A DNA stretch of 5,621 bases from Bifidobacterium breve (GCA_943325435.2 CALPPK020000100.1:1-5621); one strand, 5' to 3'; shown: positions 1-5,621, counted from the stretch's first letter. The notes: a model not told the origin generated them from the sequence alone. Program-made: numbers and translations.

Positions 1-2
1 AC

Positions 3-341
3 GATTACCCAGACGTTGTTCATTTCGCAATCTTCCATGAAGACACTGCCATCGCCACCTCGTCGTGGTTTATGAAGGAATGCCCAGAGAAACCAGGAAT
101 AACTGCAATGCAGCTAAAAGGGATGGCAGTTGCAGATGAACTTCAGGGGGTTGGTCTAGGCGCATTGCTAATTGACGCTGGTCTTGAATTGGCAATCGAG
201 CGAGGAGCAACAATTGCATGGGCACGAGCACGTGACAGTGCACTGGGGTTCTACGAACGAATTGGATTTACTTCGGCTGGTGACGGATTTATTGACGGCC
301 CTACCGCAATGCCACACCACATCGTGGTACGGACGCTTTAA
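3..341 (+). CDS. GNAT family N-acetyltransferase, C-terminal part (5' end outside window)
   Basis: The frame is open from the left edge and ends at TAA 339-341, giving 112 residues of a protein that starts upstream. An internal ATG at 72 is not the likely start, because the family fold continues before it (HFAIFHEDTAIATSSW resembles the beta strands preceding motif A). Visible are the acetyl-CoA pyrophosphate-binding motif A, QGVGLG (Q-x-x-G-x-G, residues 48-53 of the visible part), and the C-terminal motif FYERIGF (83-89), whose Tyr is the usual general acid in this fold. GNAT enzymes move an acetyl group from acetyl-CoA to an amine. Substrate cannot be told from this sequence. The ending resembles small ElaA/PhnO-like cytosolic acetyltransferases, but that is only an impression. 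The gene converges on copCD and shares stop bases with it. No rho-independent terminator follows. Confidence 0.88.
   Translation, partial: DYPDVVHFAIFHEDTAIATSSWFMKECPEKPGITAMQLKGMAVADELQGVGLGALLIDAGLELAIERGATIAWARARDSALGFYERIGFTSAGDGFIDGPTAMPHHIVVRTL
338..341. other. TTAA palindrome serving as stop codon of two convergent genes
   Basis: The plus-strand acetyltransferase ends with TAA at 339-341. The minus-strand copCD gene ends with TAA read from 340 to 338. The four bases TTAA therefore carry both stops and the two coding regions overlap by 4 bases. There is no room for a terminator between the genes, so each transcript must run into the other gene. Nearby inverted repeats inside copCD (364-379 and 383-396) lack a following T run on either strand. 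Confidence 0.9.
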
Positions 342-1954
342 TCCTGCACTGTTACAACAGTTGCAAACAAGAGCGTTTGGTTTGGCGCAGGCGCCACGCG
401 TGTATTCATGTTCCACGCACCTGAAAAAGGAAACTGCACGATACCGATCCAGTGATTTGGGCCTATCTCTGTCATAGACACTGGAATGGCCGGAATGTTG
501 CGCGACGGCAAGTCGAACTGCACCGTTACTGACTTAGCTGGTGTAAGTGAACCGCCTGGTGGCGTGAGAATAACGTGAACTTCTGCTGTGCCGACAACGG
601 CGGGAACTACAGATAGTTCCGCCACGATGCCGTTCTGAACCTTTGTGGCACTAAACGAAATTGGTGTGGTTGGCATTGCGTTCGGTGATTGCGCCACCAT
701 TAATGATGTAACGGCAAGCACCAACACAACCAATACTGATTCCCATCTGATGATCTTTGCAATCGATGAGAATCCGTTCAACTGCAATTTGGCTCGAGCT
801 TTCGCGCCAAAGACGACTACGCCTCCGACAAGCAGGGTCTTGAGAAGCAATAACTTCCCGAAATTTGTCTGGGTGATGGTGCTGATTCCACCCAATAGGT
901 GAAGTCCTTGCACAACGCCCGTCACAACCACAACTGGCATTGACCACGTTGCCATCTGAGAAAATCTCTTGGTCTCATTTTCAACGTTGTTGTCTTTGGA
1001 AACAACAGCGAGTGCCAGTAGCGCGCCGACCCAGGTAGAAATTGCAGCAAGGTGAATCATGTCGAGAGGGACAAATATTCCCGGCAAAGTTCCGGCACTT
1101 TGGTGTCCACTTGCGGCATACGTAGCAATAGTGATGACCGCAGTAGCAAGTACAGCGATTCGCCAGCGACGGCTGACCGACGCAGATGCTGTGAAGGCGA
1201 TGAAACCCCACGCAAACGCACAAATAGCACGAACGAAAAGTGCAAGGCCTAGGCGAGTCTGCATCACTTCGCCAATTAAGAATGAATCAAACAATGATCC
1301 CCATGATTTTCCAGCCGTGTACGGGCCTTGCATAAGTAATAGGCCCAGTGAAGAAACGGCAACGGATACAGAGGAATACCGCAGCGATTTGCGTACCCGA
1401 GCATTTCCCAACAAAGGAGAGCGCCACAACAATGAAACGCAACCAATTAAAAGTATCAACCCAAGAAAACCGAGCAGCCGAAGAGTTGACATCGGGTTTC
1501 CAAGAGGCGAAGTTGTCTCAGTTCTGTTGAGTACATCTTCTAACAAGGCAGCACTTGTACCCGTTGACTTTGTTCCGATCTCAAAAGGGAACGCGCCTGT
1601 AACCGGATGTCCATCCGCGCTGACGACTCGCCATACAACCACATAAACGCCGTTCTTGAGGGTGGGGACTTCTGCAGTGACTACTGATGCGTCTGATGCA
1701 GATCGCACTGTGTTGCTTTTAGAGACTTCGCGTTGTTCAGAGTCATACACCCGGACATCACCCAATGTGTCTTCAACTTGTTCGTCGAAGTCCAATCGGA
1801 TCTCTTTTGGGGAAGACGCGAGAAGTGCAGACGCCTCAGGCCTAGAGGATTCAAGAATCGCATGTGCGCTTGCAATTCCCGGAATAAGAGTCAGCGCCAG
1901 AACTGTGCCCGCAATTGCAGCTCCAGATATCCGTCGAAGAGTACGGAGCCTCAC
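338..1954 (-). CDS. copCD: CopC-CopD fusion copper protein with C-terminal soluble domain
   Basis: 538 residues, GTG start. Residues 1-30 form a signal peptide (basic LRTLRR, hydrophobic core, then ASA), so cleavage would leave His31 as the mature N-terminus. Residues 31-127 are a CopC domain. His31, Asp114 and His116 (in SADGHPVTG) match the His1/Asp/His copper(II) 'histidine brace' of known CopC proteins. Residues about 155-421 are a CopD membrane domain with about eight hydrophobic segments and family histidines in SGHQSA (His284) and DMIHLAAISTWVGAL (His301). Residues about 430-538 form a beta-rich extracytoplasmic tail ending near FSGAWNMNTRV, similar in style to YtkA/FixH-like domains. 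Related fusions (YcnJ of Bacillus) are linked to copper uptake; direction here is inferred. The GTG overlaps the TGA of the upstream isomerase (GTGA, 1951-1954), with AAAGGG about 9 bases before it as a possible ribosome site. Most likely translationally coupled. Confidence 0.92.
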   Translation of the reverse strand: MRLRTLRRISGAAIAGTVLALTLIPGIASAHAILESSRPEASALLASSPKEIRLDFDEQVEDTLGDVRVYDSEQREVSKSNTVRSASDASVVTAEVPTLKNGVYVVVWRVVSADGHPVTGAFPFEIGTKSTGTSAALLEDVLNRTETTSPLGNPMSTLRLLGFLGLILLIGCVSLLWRSPLLGNARVRKSLRYSSVSVAVSSLGLLLMQGPYTAGKSWGSLFDSFLIGEVMQTRLGLALFVRAICAFAWGFIAFTASASVSRRWRIAVLATAVITIATYAASGHQSAGTLPGIFVPLDMIHLAAISTWVGALLALAVVSKDNNVENETKRFSQMATWSMPVVVVTGVVQGLHLLGGISTITQTNFGKLLLLKTLLVGGVVVFGAKARAKLQLNGFSSIAKIIRWESVLVVLVLAVTSLMVAQSPNAMPTTPISFSATKVQNGIVAELSVVPAVVGTAEVHVILTPPGGSLTPAKSVTVQFDLPSRNIPAIPVSMTEIGPNHWIGIVQFPFSGAWNMNTRVAPAPNQTLLFATVVTVQD

Positions 1955-2616
1955 AATCCGGGACCCTTTGGCAGGCCCTCAACGTCGGCACGTTGCAGCA
2001 ACCATGCAAGGCGATGCTTCTCATTAAGTTTCAACGCGGCTTGTGGAATTTGCGTCAAGCCCATTGGGTGACTTGCAGCCCATGCCATTTTCTGTCGCTC
2101 GAGTTCTAGCCGAACATACATATCGGGCCACTGGTCGTGACCAATACCGACATCAAGATCTGTGAGATGAATGATGCTTTCACGCCAGCGAAGAAATGGG
2201 ATCTCATGCATTGCTATTACAGACCCTGAAACAACTGTTCCAGTTCCATTCCACATGGCATTAGTTGCTCCTGCCCATGCACCTTCCAACATGTACACGG
2301 CCTTGCGTAACTCTTTAGTTGCTTGTTCAGGGGTCCACAATGACGCTTCCTCAATACCTGCGTTACGGGCATCAACTCCACCGGGATACTGCTCGCCGAC
2401 TTCTCCCCTGCCGGCACATGTCAAGAGATGCACAAAACTGCGGGCGTTCATCGTGAGATGACCAATGAGAGTTGTCCTGTTCCACCCCGGCAATGACGAT
2501 GGTGCAGCGAACTGTTCTGCACTCAGAGTGTCAACAACTTCCAGAAGACGCTGATGTGTAGCGGCAACGCCCTCAACGCATGAATCAAGCAGACGCGGGT
2601 CTAAGGGGTTAGGCAC
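1951..2616 (-). CDS. Mycothiol-dependent maleylpyruvate isomerase family protein (DinB-like metalloenzyme)
   Basis: 221 residues, GTG start. The N-terminal part is a DinB/MDMPI helical-bundle domain with LPGWNRTTLIGHLTMNA (residues 42-58). The metal ligands are all present: His53, Glu146 and His150 in RWRESIIHLTDLDVG. These lie almost where the zinc ligands His52, Glu144 and His148 are reported in the Corynebacterium glutamicum enzyme. That enzyme isomerises maleylpyruvate to fumarylpyruvate in the gentisate pathway using mycothiol, but the family is large and most members have unknown substrates. No other aromatic-degradation gene is in view, so the exact reaction is open. An in-frame TAG lies five codons before the GTG, fixing the start near here. 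No clear Shine-Dalgarno sequence precedes it, which would fit reinitiation after btuD or a leaderless transcript. The stop overlaps the start of copCD by 4 bases. Confidence 0.87.
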   Translation of the reverse strand: MPNPLDPRLLDSCVEGVAATHQRLLEVVDTLSAEQFAAPSSLPGWNRTTLIGHLTMNARSFVHLLTCAGRGEVGEQYPGGVDARNAGIEEASLWTPEQATKELRKAVYMLEGAWAGATNAMWNGTGTVVSGSVIAMHEIPFLRWRESIIHLTDLDVGIGHDQWPDMYVRLELERQKMAWAASHPMGLTQIPQAALKLNEKHRLAWLLQRADVEGLPKGPGL

Positions 2617-2652
2617 AATACGACCGTACTACGGCAGTACTTTGCGCCTCAA
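2617..2652 (-). promoter_or_regulatory. Possible leaderless promoter for the isomerase-copCD pair
   Basis: This is the whole gap between btuD and the isomerase gene. Read on the minus strand it holds TTGAGG (2647-2652), an 18-base spacer, and TACGGT (2623-2628), which fits the actinobacterial -10 pattern TAnnnT. Six bases follow before the GTG, so transcription would be expected to start at or next to the start codon. That geometry is typical of leaderless messages and would explain the lack of a ribosome-binding site. A perfect inverted repeat GTACT-ACGGC-AGTAC (2626-2640) lies across the spacer and the -10. This is an inference from weak, short motifs; read-through from btuD is the alternative. 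Confidence 0.35.
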
Positions 2653-3435
2653 TCAGAACGACGTTGTGCGGTTTGGCACAACAATGATGGTGCCGTCGTC
2701 TTCTCGGTGCACACGCACAGAGACGCCGTAAAACTCGCCCAAAGTCTCTGGGCGAAGAACATCTCCGGCCGGGCCCTGAGCCACCACATGACCAGCGTGC
2801 ATCAGAATCAAACGATCTGAATAAATGCCAGCCAAGGTCAGGTCGTGCATTGCAGAGACAACTGTGAGTCCGTGTTCGCGGCGCAACTTATCTACCAACT
2901 CCAGTGCTTGCTGTTGATGGCCAATATCCAGAGCAGCCGTTGGCTCATCAAGCAACAAGATTGGTGCTTCCTGCGCGATGGCACGAGCAATGACTAAACG
3001 CTGACGCTCGCCTCCCGACAATGTGTCGACATCTCGCGTTGCAAGTTTGGCTAAGTCGAGGCGATCAATAACATCGTCGACCATTGAATGATCAAGTTCA
3101 GATTCACGACCGAAATGTGTAACAAACGGATTGCGACCAAGCAGTACGTACTCTGCACCAGTCATGCCAGATGGCAACACGGGCAACTGCGGCACATAGG
3201 CAATTAGTTGCGCACGTCGACGCGACGAACGCGCTGTAAGTGGTGAGCCGTCAACCAAGATTCGTCCCGAATGCGGAACGACACCAGCAATAGAACGCAA
3301 CAACGACGACTTACCAGCACCGTTCGGCCCGATAATGCACAACCATTCGCCTGGTTTCACCGTGTCTGTGAATGCAGCAACAGCAGTGCGCTTGGCATAT
3401 TCAACTCTGACCTGATCAAACGCTAAAGATGTCAT
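2653..3435 (-). CDS. btuD: Cobalamin ABC importer ATPase (BtuD/FecE type)
   Basis: 260 residues, complete. It is the cytosolic ATP-hydrolysing subunit that powers import through BtuC. All nucleotide-site motifs are present in order: Walker A GPNGAGKS (36-43), Q-loop Gln83 in YVPQLP, ABC signature LSGGERQR (139-146), Walker B ILLLDEP (159-165) with catalytic Glu164, D-loop ALD (168-170), and switch His197 in SAMHDL. The C-terminal stretch LGEFYGVSVRV is usual for the FecE/FhuC/BtuD group of type II importers. Its ATG overlaps the stop of btuC (ATGA, 3432-3435), indicating translational coupling; the Shine-Dalgarno signal is weak. From protein alone it could serve heme or siderophores; the cobalamin role rests on the riboswitch before btuF in the same gene run. 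Confidence 0.93.
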   Translation of the reverse strand: MTSLAFDQVRVEYAKRTAVAAFTDTVKPGEWLCIIGPNGAGKSSLLRSIAGVVPHSGRILVDGSPLTARSSRRRAQLIAYVPQLPVLPSGMTGAEYVLLGRNPFVTHFGRESELDHSMVDDVIDRLDLAKLATRDVDTLSGGERQRLVIARAIAQEAPILLLDEPTAALDIGHQQQALELVDKLRREHGLTVVSAMHDLTLAGIYSDRLILMHAGHVVAQGPAGDVLRPETLGEFYGVSVRVHREDDGTIIVVPNRTTSF

Positions 3436-4481
3436 CGTTCATTCTTTCGTGTACGCAAAATAAGCAAGAAAAATGGAGCTCCGAGAAACGCAGTGACTAC
3501 GCCGATTGGAGTTTCGGCCGGATTATCTAACACTCGGCCAGGAATGTCAGCAAGTATCAAAAACGCAGCACCGAACAGCAACGAAATCGGCAATACAAGT
3601 CGGTAAGACGTTCCAACAACTAGTCGAACCGCATGAGGCACGATGATGCCAACAAAACCAATGAGACCGCTTACTGCAACTACCGACGCCGTACCAAGAG
3701 TTGCTGCGATGACAACTGCAAGTCGAACGCGTGACACATTGACACCAAGTGCAGCTGCCTCTTCATCGCCCACTCGCAATACATCGAGAAGGCGACGATG
3801 CAACAACAACACGACTGTTGAGAAGACAACGTACGGCAACACCAAACGAACGTCTCCCCATGTCGCGCTAGAGAGACGACCAAGAATCCACGAATACACC
3901 TGACGCACAACATCAGAGTTGCGTTGCAAAAGGAATGTCTGTGCAGCTGTTGCTAATGATGTGACCGCAACTCCGGCAAGCACAAGACTTGTGGAACTAC
4001 GTTCACCCTTCGCAGTTGTGCCAAGAAGATACGTGACGAGAACAGCAATCAATCCACCACCGAACGCAATCATTGGCAACGGGTCAATAATCCAACTGCT
4101 TGTGCCCGACCGATTAACAGTTATAACAATCGTTGCGCCAAGACCCGCACCAGCAGCGACACCTAACAAATATGGATCAACTAAGGGGTTACGAAACACG
4201 CCTTGGTAACTGGCGCCAGCAATTGACAACGTTGACCCAACGATTGCTGCGAGCACCACACGAGGCGCACGTATTTGCCACACGATGGACCAATCAGTAG
4301 CAGTCAAACCACTGTCAACCGAGAAAAATGGCAAGCGATCCAGTAGCTCAAGCGGAACACGCCACCATGTTGGGCCTGCTGGTCCGATCATCAAGCCAAG
4401 CAACAACGAGCATGCGAGCGCAACGACAGCAGAAGGAATCCACCACCGGCTTGCGCCTCGCATGCTCATTGACGTTGACAT
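3432..4481 (-). CDS. btuC: Cobalamin ABC importer permease (BtuC/FecCD type)
   Basis: 349 residues, the normal length for FecCD-family permeases, with about ten hydrophobic segments starting near residue 15. Family landmarks are QIRAPRVVLAAIVGSTLSIAG (from 69; Arg71-Pro73), then FRNPLVDPYLLGV (96-108), YSWILGRL (196-203), the cytoplasmic coupling region LRVGDEEAAALGV (235-247) that contacts the ATPase, and GLIGFVGIIVPHAVRL (272-287). It would form the homodimeric channel for the corrinoid at the inner membrane. The ATG used lies 9 bases after the TAG of btuF and has only a weak purine stretch (AAGTAG) before it. Met5 and Met7 are possible later starts, but the spacing and coupling favour the first. 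The 3' end overlaps btuD by 4 bases. Confidence 0.93.
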   Translation of the reverse strand: MSTSMSMRGASRWWIPSAVVALACSLLLGLMIGPAGPTWWRVPLELLDRLPFFSVDSGLTATDWSIVWQIRAPRVVLAAIVGSTLSIAGASYQGVFRNPLVDPYLLGVAAGAGLGATIVITVNRSGTSSWIIDPLPMIAFGGGLIAVLVTYLLGTTAKGERSSTSLVLAGVAVTSLATAAQTFLLQRNSDVVRQVYSWILGRLSSATWGDVRLVLPYVVFSTVVLLLHRRLLDVLRVGDEEAAALGVNVSRVRLAVVIAATLGTASVVAVSGLIGFVGIIVPHAVRLVVGTSYRLVLPISLLFGAAFLILADIPGRVLDNPAETPIGVVTAFLGAPFFLLILRTRKNER

Positions 4482-4490
4482 CAGTGATTA

Positions 4491-5387
4491 CTACTTGTTT
4501 GCTGCGGCAATTGCTGCTGCGAATTGTTCAACCAAGTCGACAACGCGTGGTCCCCAACGAGACGCGACGTCATCGTCAAGTTCAACAACCTGGTTGTTCT
4601 TCACAGCATCAATACCCGCCCAGCCTGGACGCTTTGCTACTTCTGCAGCACTAGTTGCACAGCACTTGGTATCAGCGAGGAAAACAACGGAAGGATTTGC
4701 CTTTGCGATTACCTCAGCGTTGAGCTGCGGGTAATCATTTCCTGCTTCAACACCATCAGCGATATTTGTAAAACCAAAAGGCTTCAACAATGCACCGACA
4801 AAAGTGTTGGATGTTACTGAATACAAGGTGTTGTCTAATTCATAGAAATATGACTTCGGTGTCATAGGCGCGGAGATGTTCTCTGTGGCCTTCGCAATGC
4901 GTGACTTCATTGATTCAATCAATGTTGCGGCATCATCCTCATGGCCAGTAAGAGCACCTAGTTCTGTAATCTGCTTGTAGACATCATCCAGTGTTGCTGC
5001 GGCAGCCCCAGTCCATACGGTGATTTTCTGACTAGAAACTGACTGCAATTGTTCAGTGATCTTGTTCATGTCGTTTGAAATCAACACAACATCAGGCGTG
5101 TAACCAAGAATTGCTTCTGCACTTGGTTCGTACGCTGAAATCTTCGTTACTTTGTCTGCTACTTCAGCTGGGTATGTGCTGAGCGAGTCAACAGCAACAA
5201 CTTGGTCACCTGCACCAATGGCGTACAACATTTCTGTTGCAGTTGGCGACAAGCTGACAATGCGGACATTGACTTCAGGAACTGTGGTGTCGGGCGTTGA
5301 GTCGCCACTTCCACAAGCCGCAAGGACAAATGTTGCAGCTACTGCTGCGGTAATTGCTCGTATACGAGACATTCTGATAATTGACAT
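4491..5387 (-). CDS. btuF: Cobalamin-binding lipoprotein of ABC importer (BtuF type)
   Basis: 298 residues. The N-terminus is a lipoprotein signal: SRIR positive region, hydrophobic segment, and lipobox LAAC with Cys25 as the lipidated residue, followed by a Ser/Thr/Asp-rich tether (GSGDSTPDTT). The remainder is a class III periplasmic-binding-protein fold (PF01497 type): RIVSLSPTATEMLYAIGAG (42-60), YTPDVVLIS (96-104), a long helical linker around 134-170, and a C-terminal lobe ending RWGPRVVDLVEQFAAAI. It would catch the corrinoid outside the membrane and pass it to BtuC. An adjacent cysteine pair, Cys242-Cys243, lies in the C-terminal lobe. The ATG at 5385-5387 is chosen because a strong GGAGG sits seven bases upstream; Met6 lacks such a site. 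First gene of the btuFCD run and directly behind the riboswitch. Confidence 0.92.
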   Translation of the reverse strand: MSIIRMSRIRAITAAVAATFVLAACGSGDSTPDTTVPEVNVRIVSLSPTATEMLYAIGAGDQVVAVDSLSTYPAEVADKVTKISAYEPSAEAILGYTPDVVLISNDMNKITEQLQSVSSQKITVWTGAAAATLDDVYKQITELGALTGHEDDAATLIESMKSRIAKATENISAPMTPKSYFYELDNTLYSVTSNTFVGALLKPFGFTNIADGVEAGNDYPQLNAEVIAKANPSVVFLADTKCCATSAAEVAKRPGWAGIDAVKNNQVVELDDDVASRWGPRVVDLVEQFAAAIAAANK

Positions 5388-5389
5388 GG

Positions 5390-5474
5390 TTCTTCCTCCA
5401 GGAAATTGGAGAAAGAAGAGTGGGTCACATTGAAAACAGCTGACGCTGCACTCTCCGCGGGCCGCCCTTCCTTC
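5390..5474 (-). promoter_or_regulatory. Candidate translational expression platform of the B12 riboswitch
   Basis: Three mutually limiting helices share one pyrimidine tract (5408-5422). (i) Masking stem: UUCUUUCUCC (5408-5417) pairs with GGAGGAAGAA (5390-5399), 10 pairs with one G-U and an 8-base loop, burying the Shine-Dalgarno sequence. (ii) P13-like stem: GGAGAGUG (5449-5456) pairs with CACUCUUC (5415-5422), 8 pairs with one G-U. Its loop contains GUUUU (5433-5437), able to pair with the GAAAC of aptamer loop L5. (iii) Freeing stem: GAAGGAAGGG (5465-5474) pairs with CUCUUCUUUC (5411-5420), 10 pairs with two G-U, excluding (i) and largely excluding (ii). The inferred logic is that bound B12 favours (ii) plus (i) and blocks translation, while free RNA can form (iii). 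There is no U-rich terminator, so control looks translational. Purine/pyrimidine tracts pair easily by chance, so the model is provisional. Confidence 0.55.
5395..5399 (-). promoter_or_regulatory. Shine-Dalgarno sequence of btuF
   Basis: GGAGG, read on the minus strand, ends 7 bases before the btuF ATG and is the best ribosome-binding site in the window. It matters because it can be masked by an upstream pyrimidine tract (see the expression platform) and because it decides the start codon of btuF. Confidence 0.85.
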
Positions 5475-5489
5475 GAGGTTCGGTTATTC

Positions 5490-5616
5490 GCATACACAAA
5501 CAGGCGACCGGACTTGTCTGGATCGGATTTCTCCGACCAGCATCACCGTTGCGAGACAGTGCCGGAGTTTCGCCGGACTTCGCTGGATTGAGTACTGCAC
5601 ATCATTTCACTGATGC
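5490..5616 (-). promoter_or_regulatory. Cobalamin (vitamin B12) riboswitch aptamer
   Basis: On the minus strand the leader of btuF follows the known cobalamin aptamer pattern. P4 is GCGA (5580-5583) with UCGC (5551-5554). P5 is CCGG (5573-5576) with CCGG (5562-5565), closing loop L5 CGAAACU. Next comes the conserved core CUGUCUCGC then AACGGUGA (5543-5559). A side arm at 5518-5540 is a 9-pair stem with one bulged base and a GAAA tetraloop. The 3' B12-box variant is AAGUCCGG-UCGCCUG (5501-5515), whose first half matches AGYCMGG. The usual P4 is GGGA/UCCC; here one pair is flipped on both sides, a compensatory change that supports real RNA structure. It senses cobalamin and represses the importer genes. 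The outer helices P1-P2 could not be placed with confidence, so the 5' and 3' limits are approximate. The promoter is probably beyond the right edge. Confidence 0.9.
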
Positions 5617-5618
5617 AC
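5597..5618 (-). repeat. Imperfect inverted repeat at the 5' end of the riboswitch leader
   Basis: On the minus strand GUGCAUCA (5611-5618) can pair with UGAUGUGC (5597-5604) around the loop GUGAAA: 8 pairs, two of them G-U. It sits just before the aptamer core. It could be an outer aptamer element, a 5' protective hairpin, or part of an upstream operator. GCAU inside it can alternatively pair with AUGC (5490-5493) as a weak P1. The window ends too close to decide. Confidence 0.4.
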
Positions 5619-5621
5619 TAG

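Noticed and set aside
383..396. Perfect inverted repeat TGGCGC-AG-GCGCCA, considered as a terminator
   Set aside because: The two-base loop is too tight and no T run follows on either strand; it lies in the copCD coding region (Ala-Pro codons).
1059..1646. A long plus-strand open frame opposite copCD (195 codons)
   Set aside because: It lies fully antisense to a well-recognised CopD coding region and its translation is Arg/Thr/Ser-rich with no family resemblance; a shadow frame.
2626..2640. GTACT-ACGGC-AGTAC as a terminator for btuD
   Set aside because: Only a five-pair, modest-GC stem and no U run after it; better considered, if anything, as an operator.
4285..4734. Plus-strand open frame spanning the btuC/btuF junction
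   Set aside because: It is antisense to two certain genes and low-complexity (Ser/Thr/Ala-rich); no ribosome site or domain.
2653..5387. Iron-siderophore or heme importer for the three ABC genes
   Set aside because: The protein families permit it, but the cobalamin riboswitch directly in front of the first gene favours a corrinoid substrate.
5406..5591. Plus-strand open frame across the leader of btuF
   Set aside because: It runs antisense through the riboswitch, whose conserved RNA elements explain the sequence better.

Overview
The window looks like chromosomal DNA from a mid-GC member of the Actinobacteriota. The grounds are a protein of the mycothiol-dependent maleylpyruvate isomerase family, a fused CopC-CopD copper protein of the kind common in Gram-positive bacteria, GTG starts, 4-base stop/start overlaps and a lipoprotein-type binding protein. 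The exact lineage cannot be read from the sequence.

Layout, left to right: (1) bases 3-341, plus strand, the C-terminal part of a GNAT N-acetyltransferase whose beginning lies outside the window; (2) 338-1954, minus strand, a CopC-CopD fusion with an extra C-terminal soluble domain; (3) 1951-2616, minus, a mycothiol-dependent maleylpyruvate isomerase-like enzyme; (4) 2653-3435, minus, an ABC ATPase (btuD); (5) 3432-4481, minus, its FecCD/BtuC-type permease (btuC); (6) 4491-5387, minus, its periplasmic-binding-protein-type lipoprotein (btuF); (7) 5388-5621, a noncoding leader on the minus strand that carries a cobalamin riboswitch. All minus-strand genes run from right to left.

The riboswitch makes the transporter assignment specific. 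From protein sequence alone the three ABC genes could be for vitamin B12, heme or a ferric siderophore. The leader contains the conserved cobalamin aptamer core, a P4 helix with a compensatory base-pair change relative to the usual sequence, a CCGG/CCGG P5 hairpin and a B12-box variant. btuF-btuC-btuD is therefore best read as a cobalamin (corrinoid) importer repressed by its own substrate. Between aptamer and start codon, a pyrimidine tract can pair either with the Shine-Dalgarno sequence or with a purine stretch just after the aptamer. This suggests a translational on/off switch.

btuC and btuD overlap by 4 bases. The isomerase and copCD also overlap by 4 bases and follow btuD after only 36 bases, with no visible terminator. 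They may be read through from the B12 operon. The 36-base gap also holds a possible promoter placed so that transcription would begin at the GTG of the isomerase gene (a leaderless message), so they may form a separate unit. The copCD and GNAT genes converge and share the palindrome TTAA as both stop codons. No tRNA, rRNA, insertion sequence, CRISPR array or prophage gene was seen.
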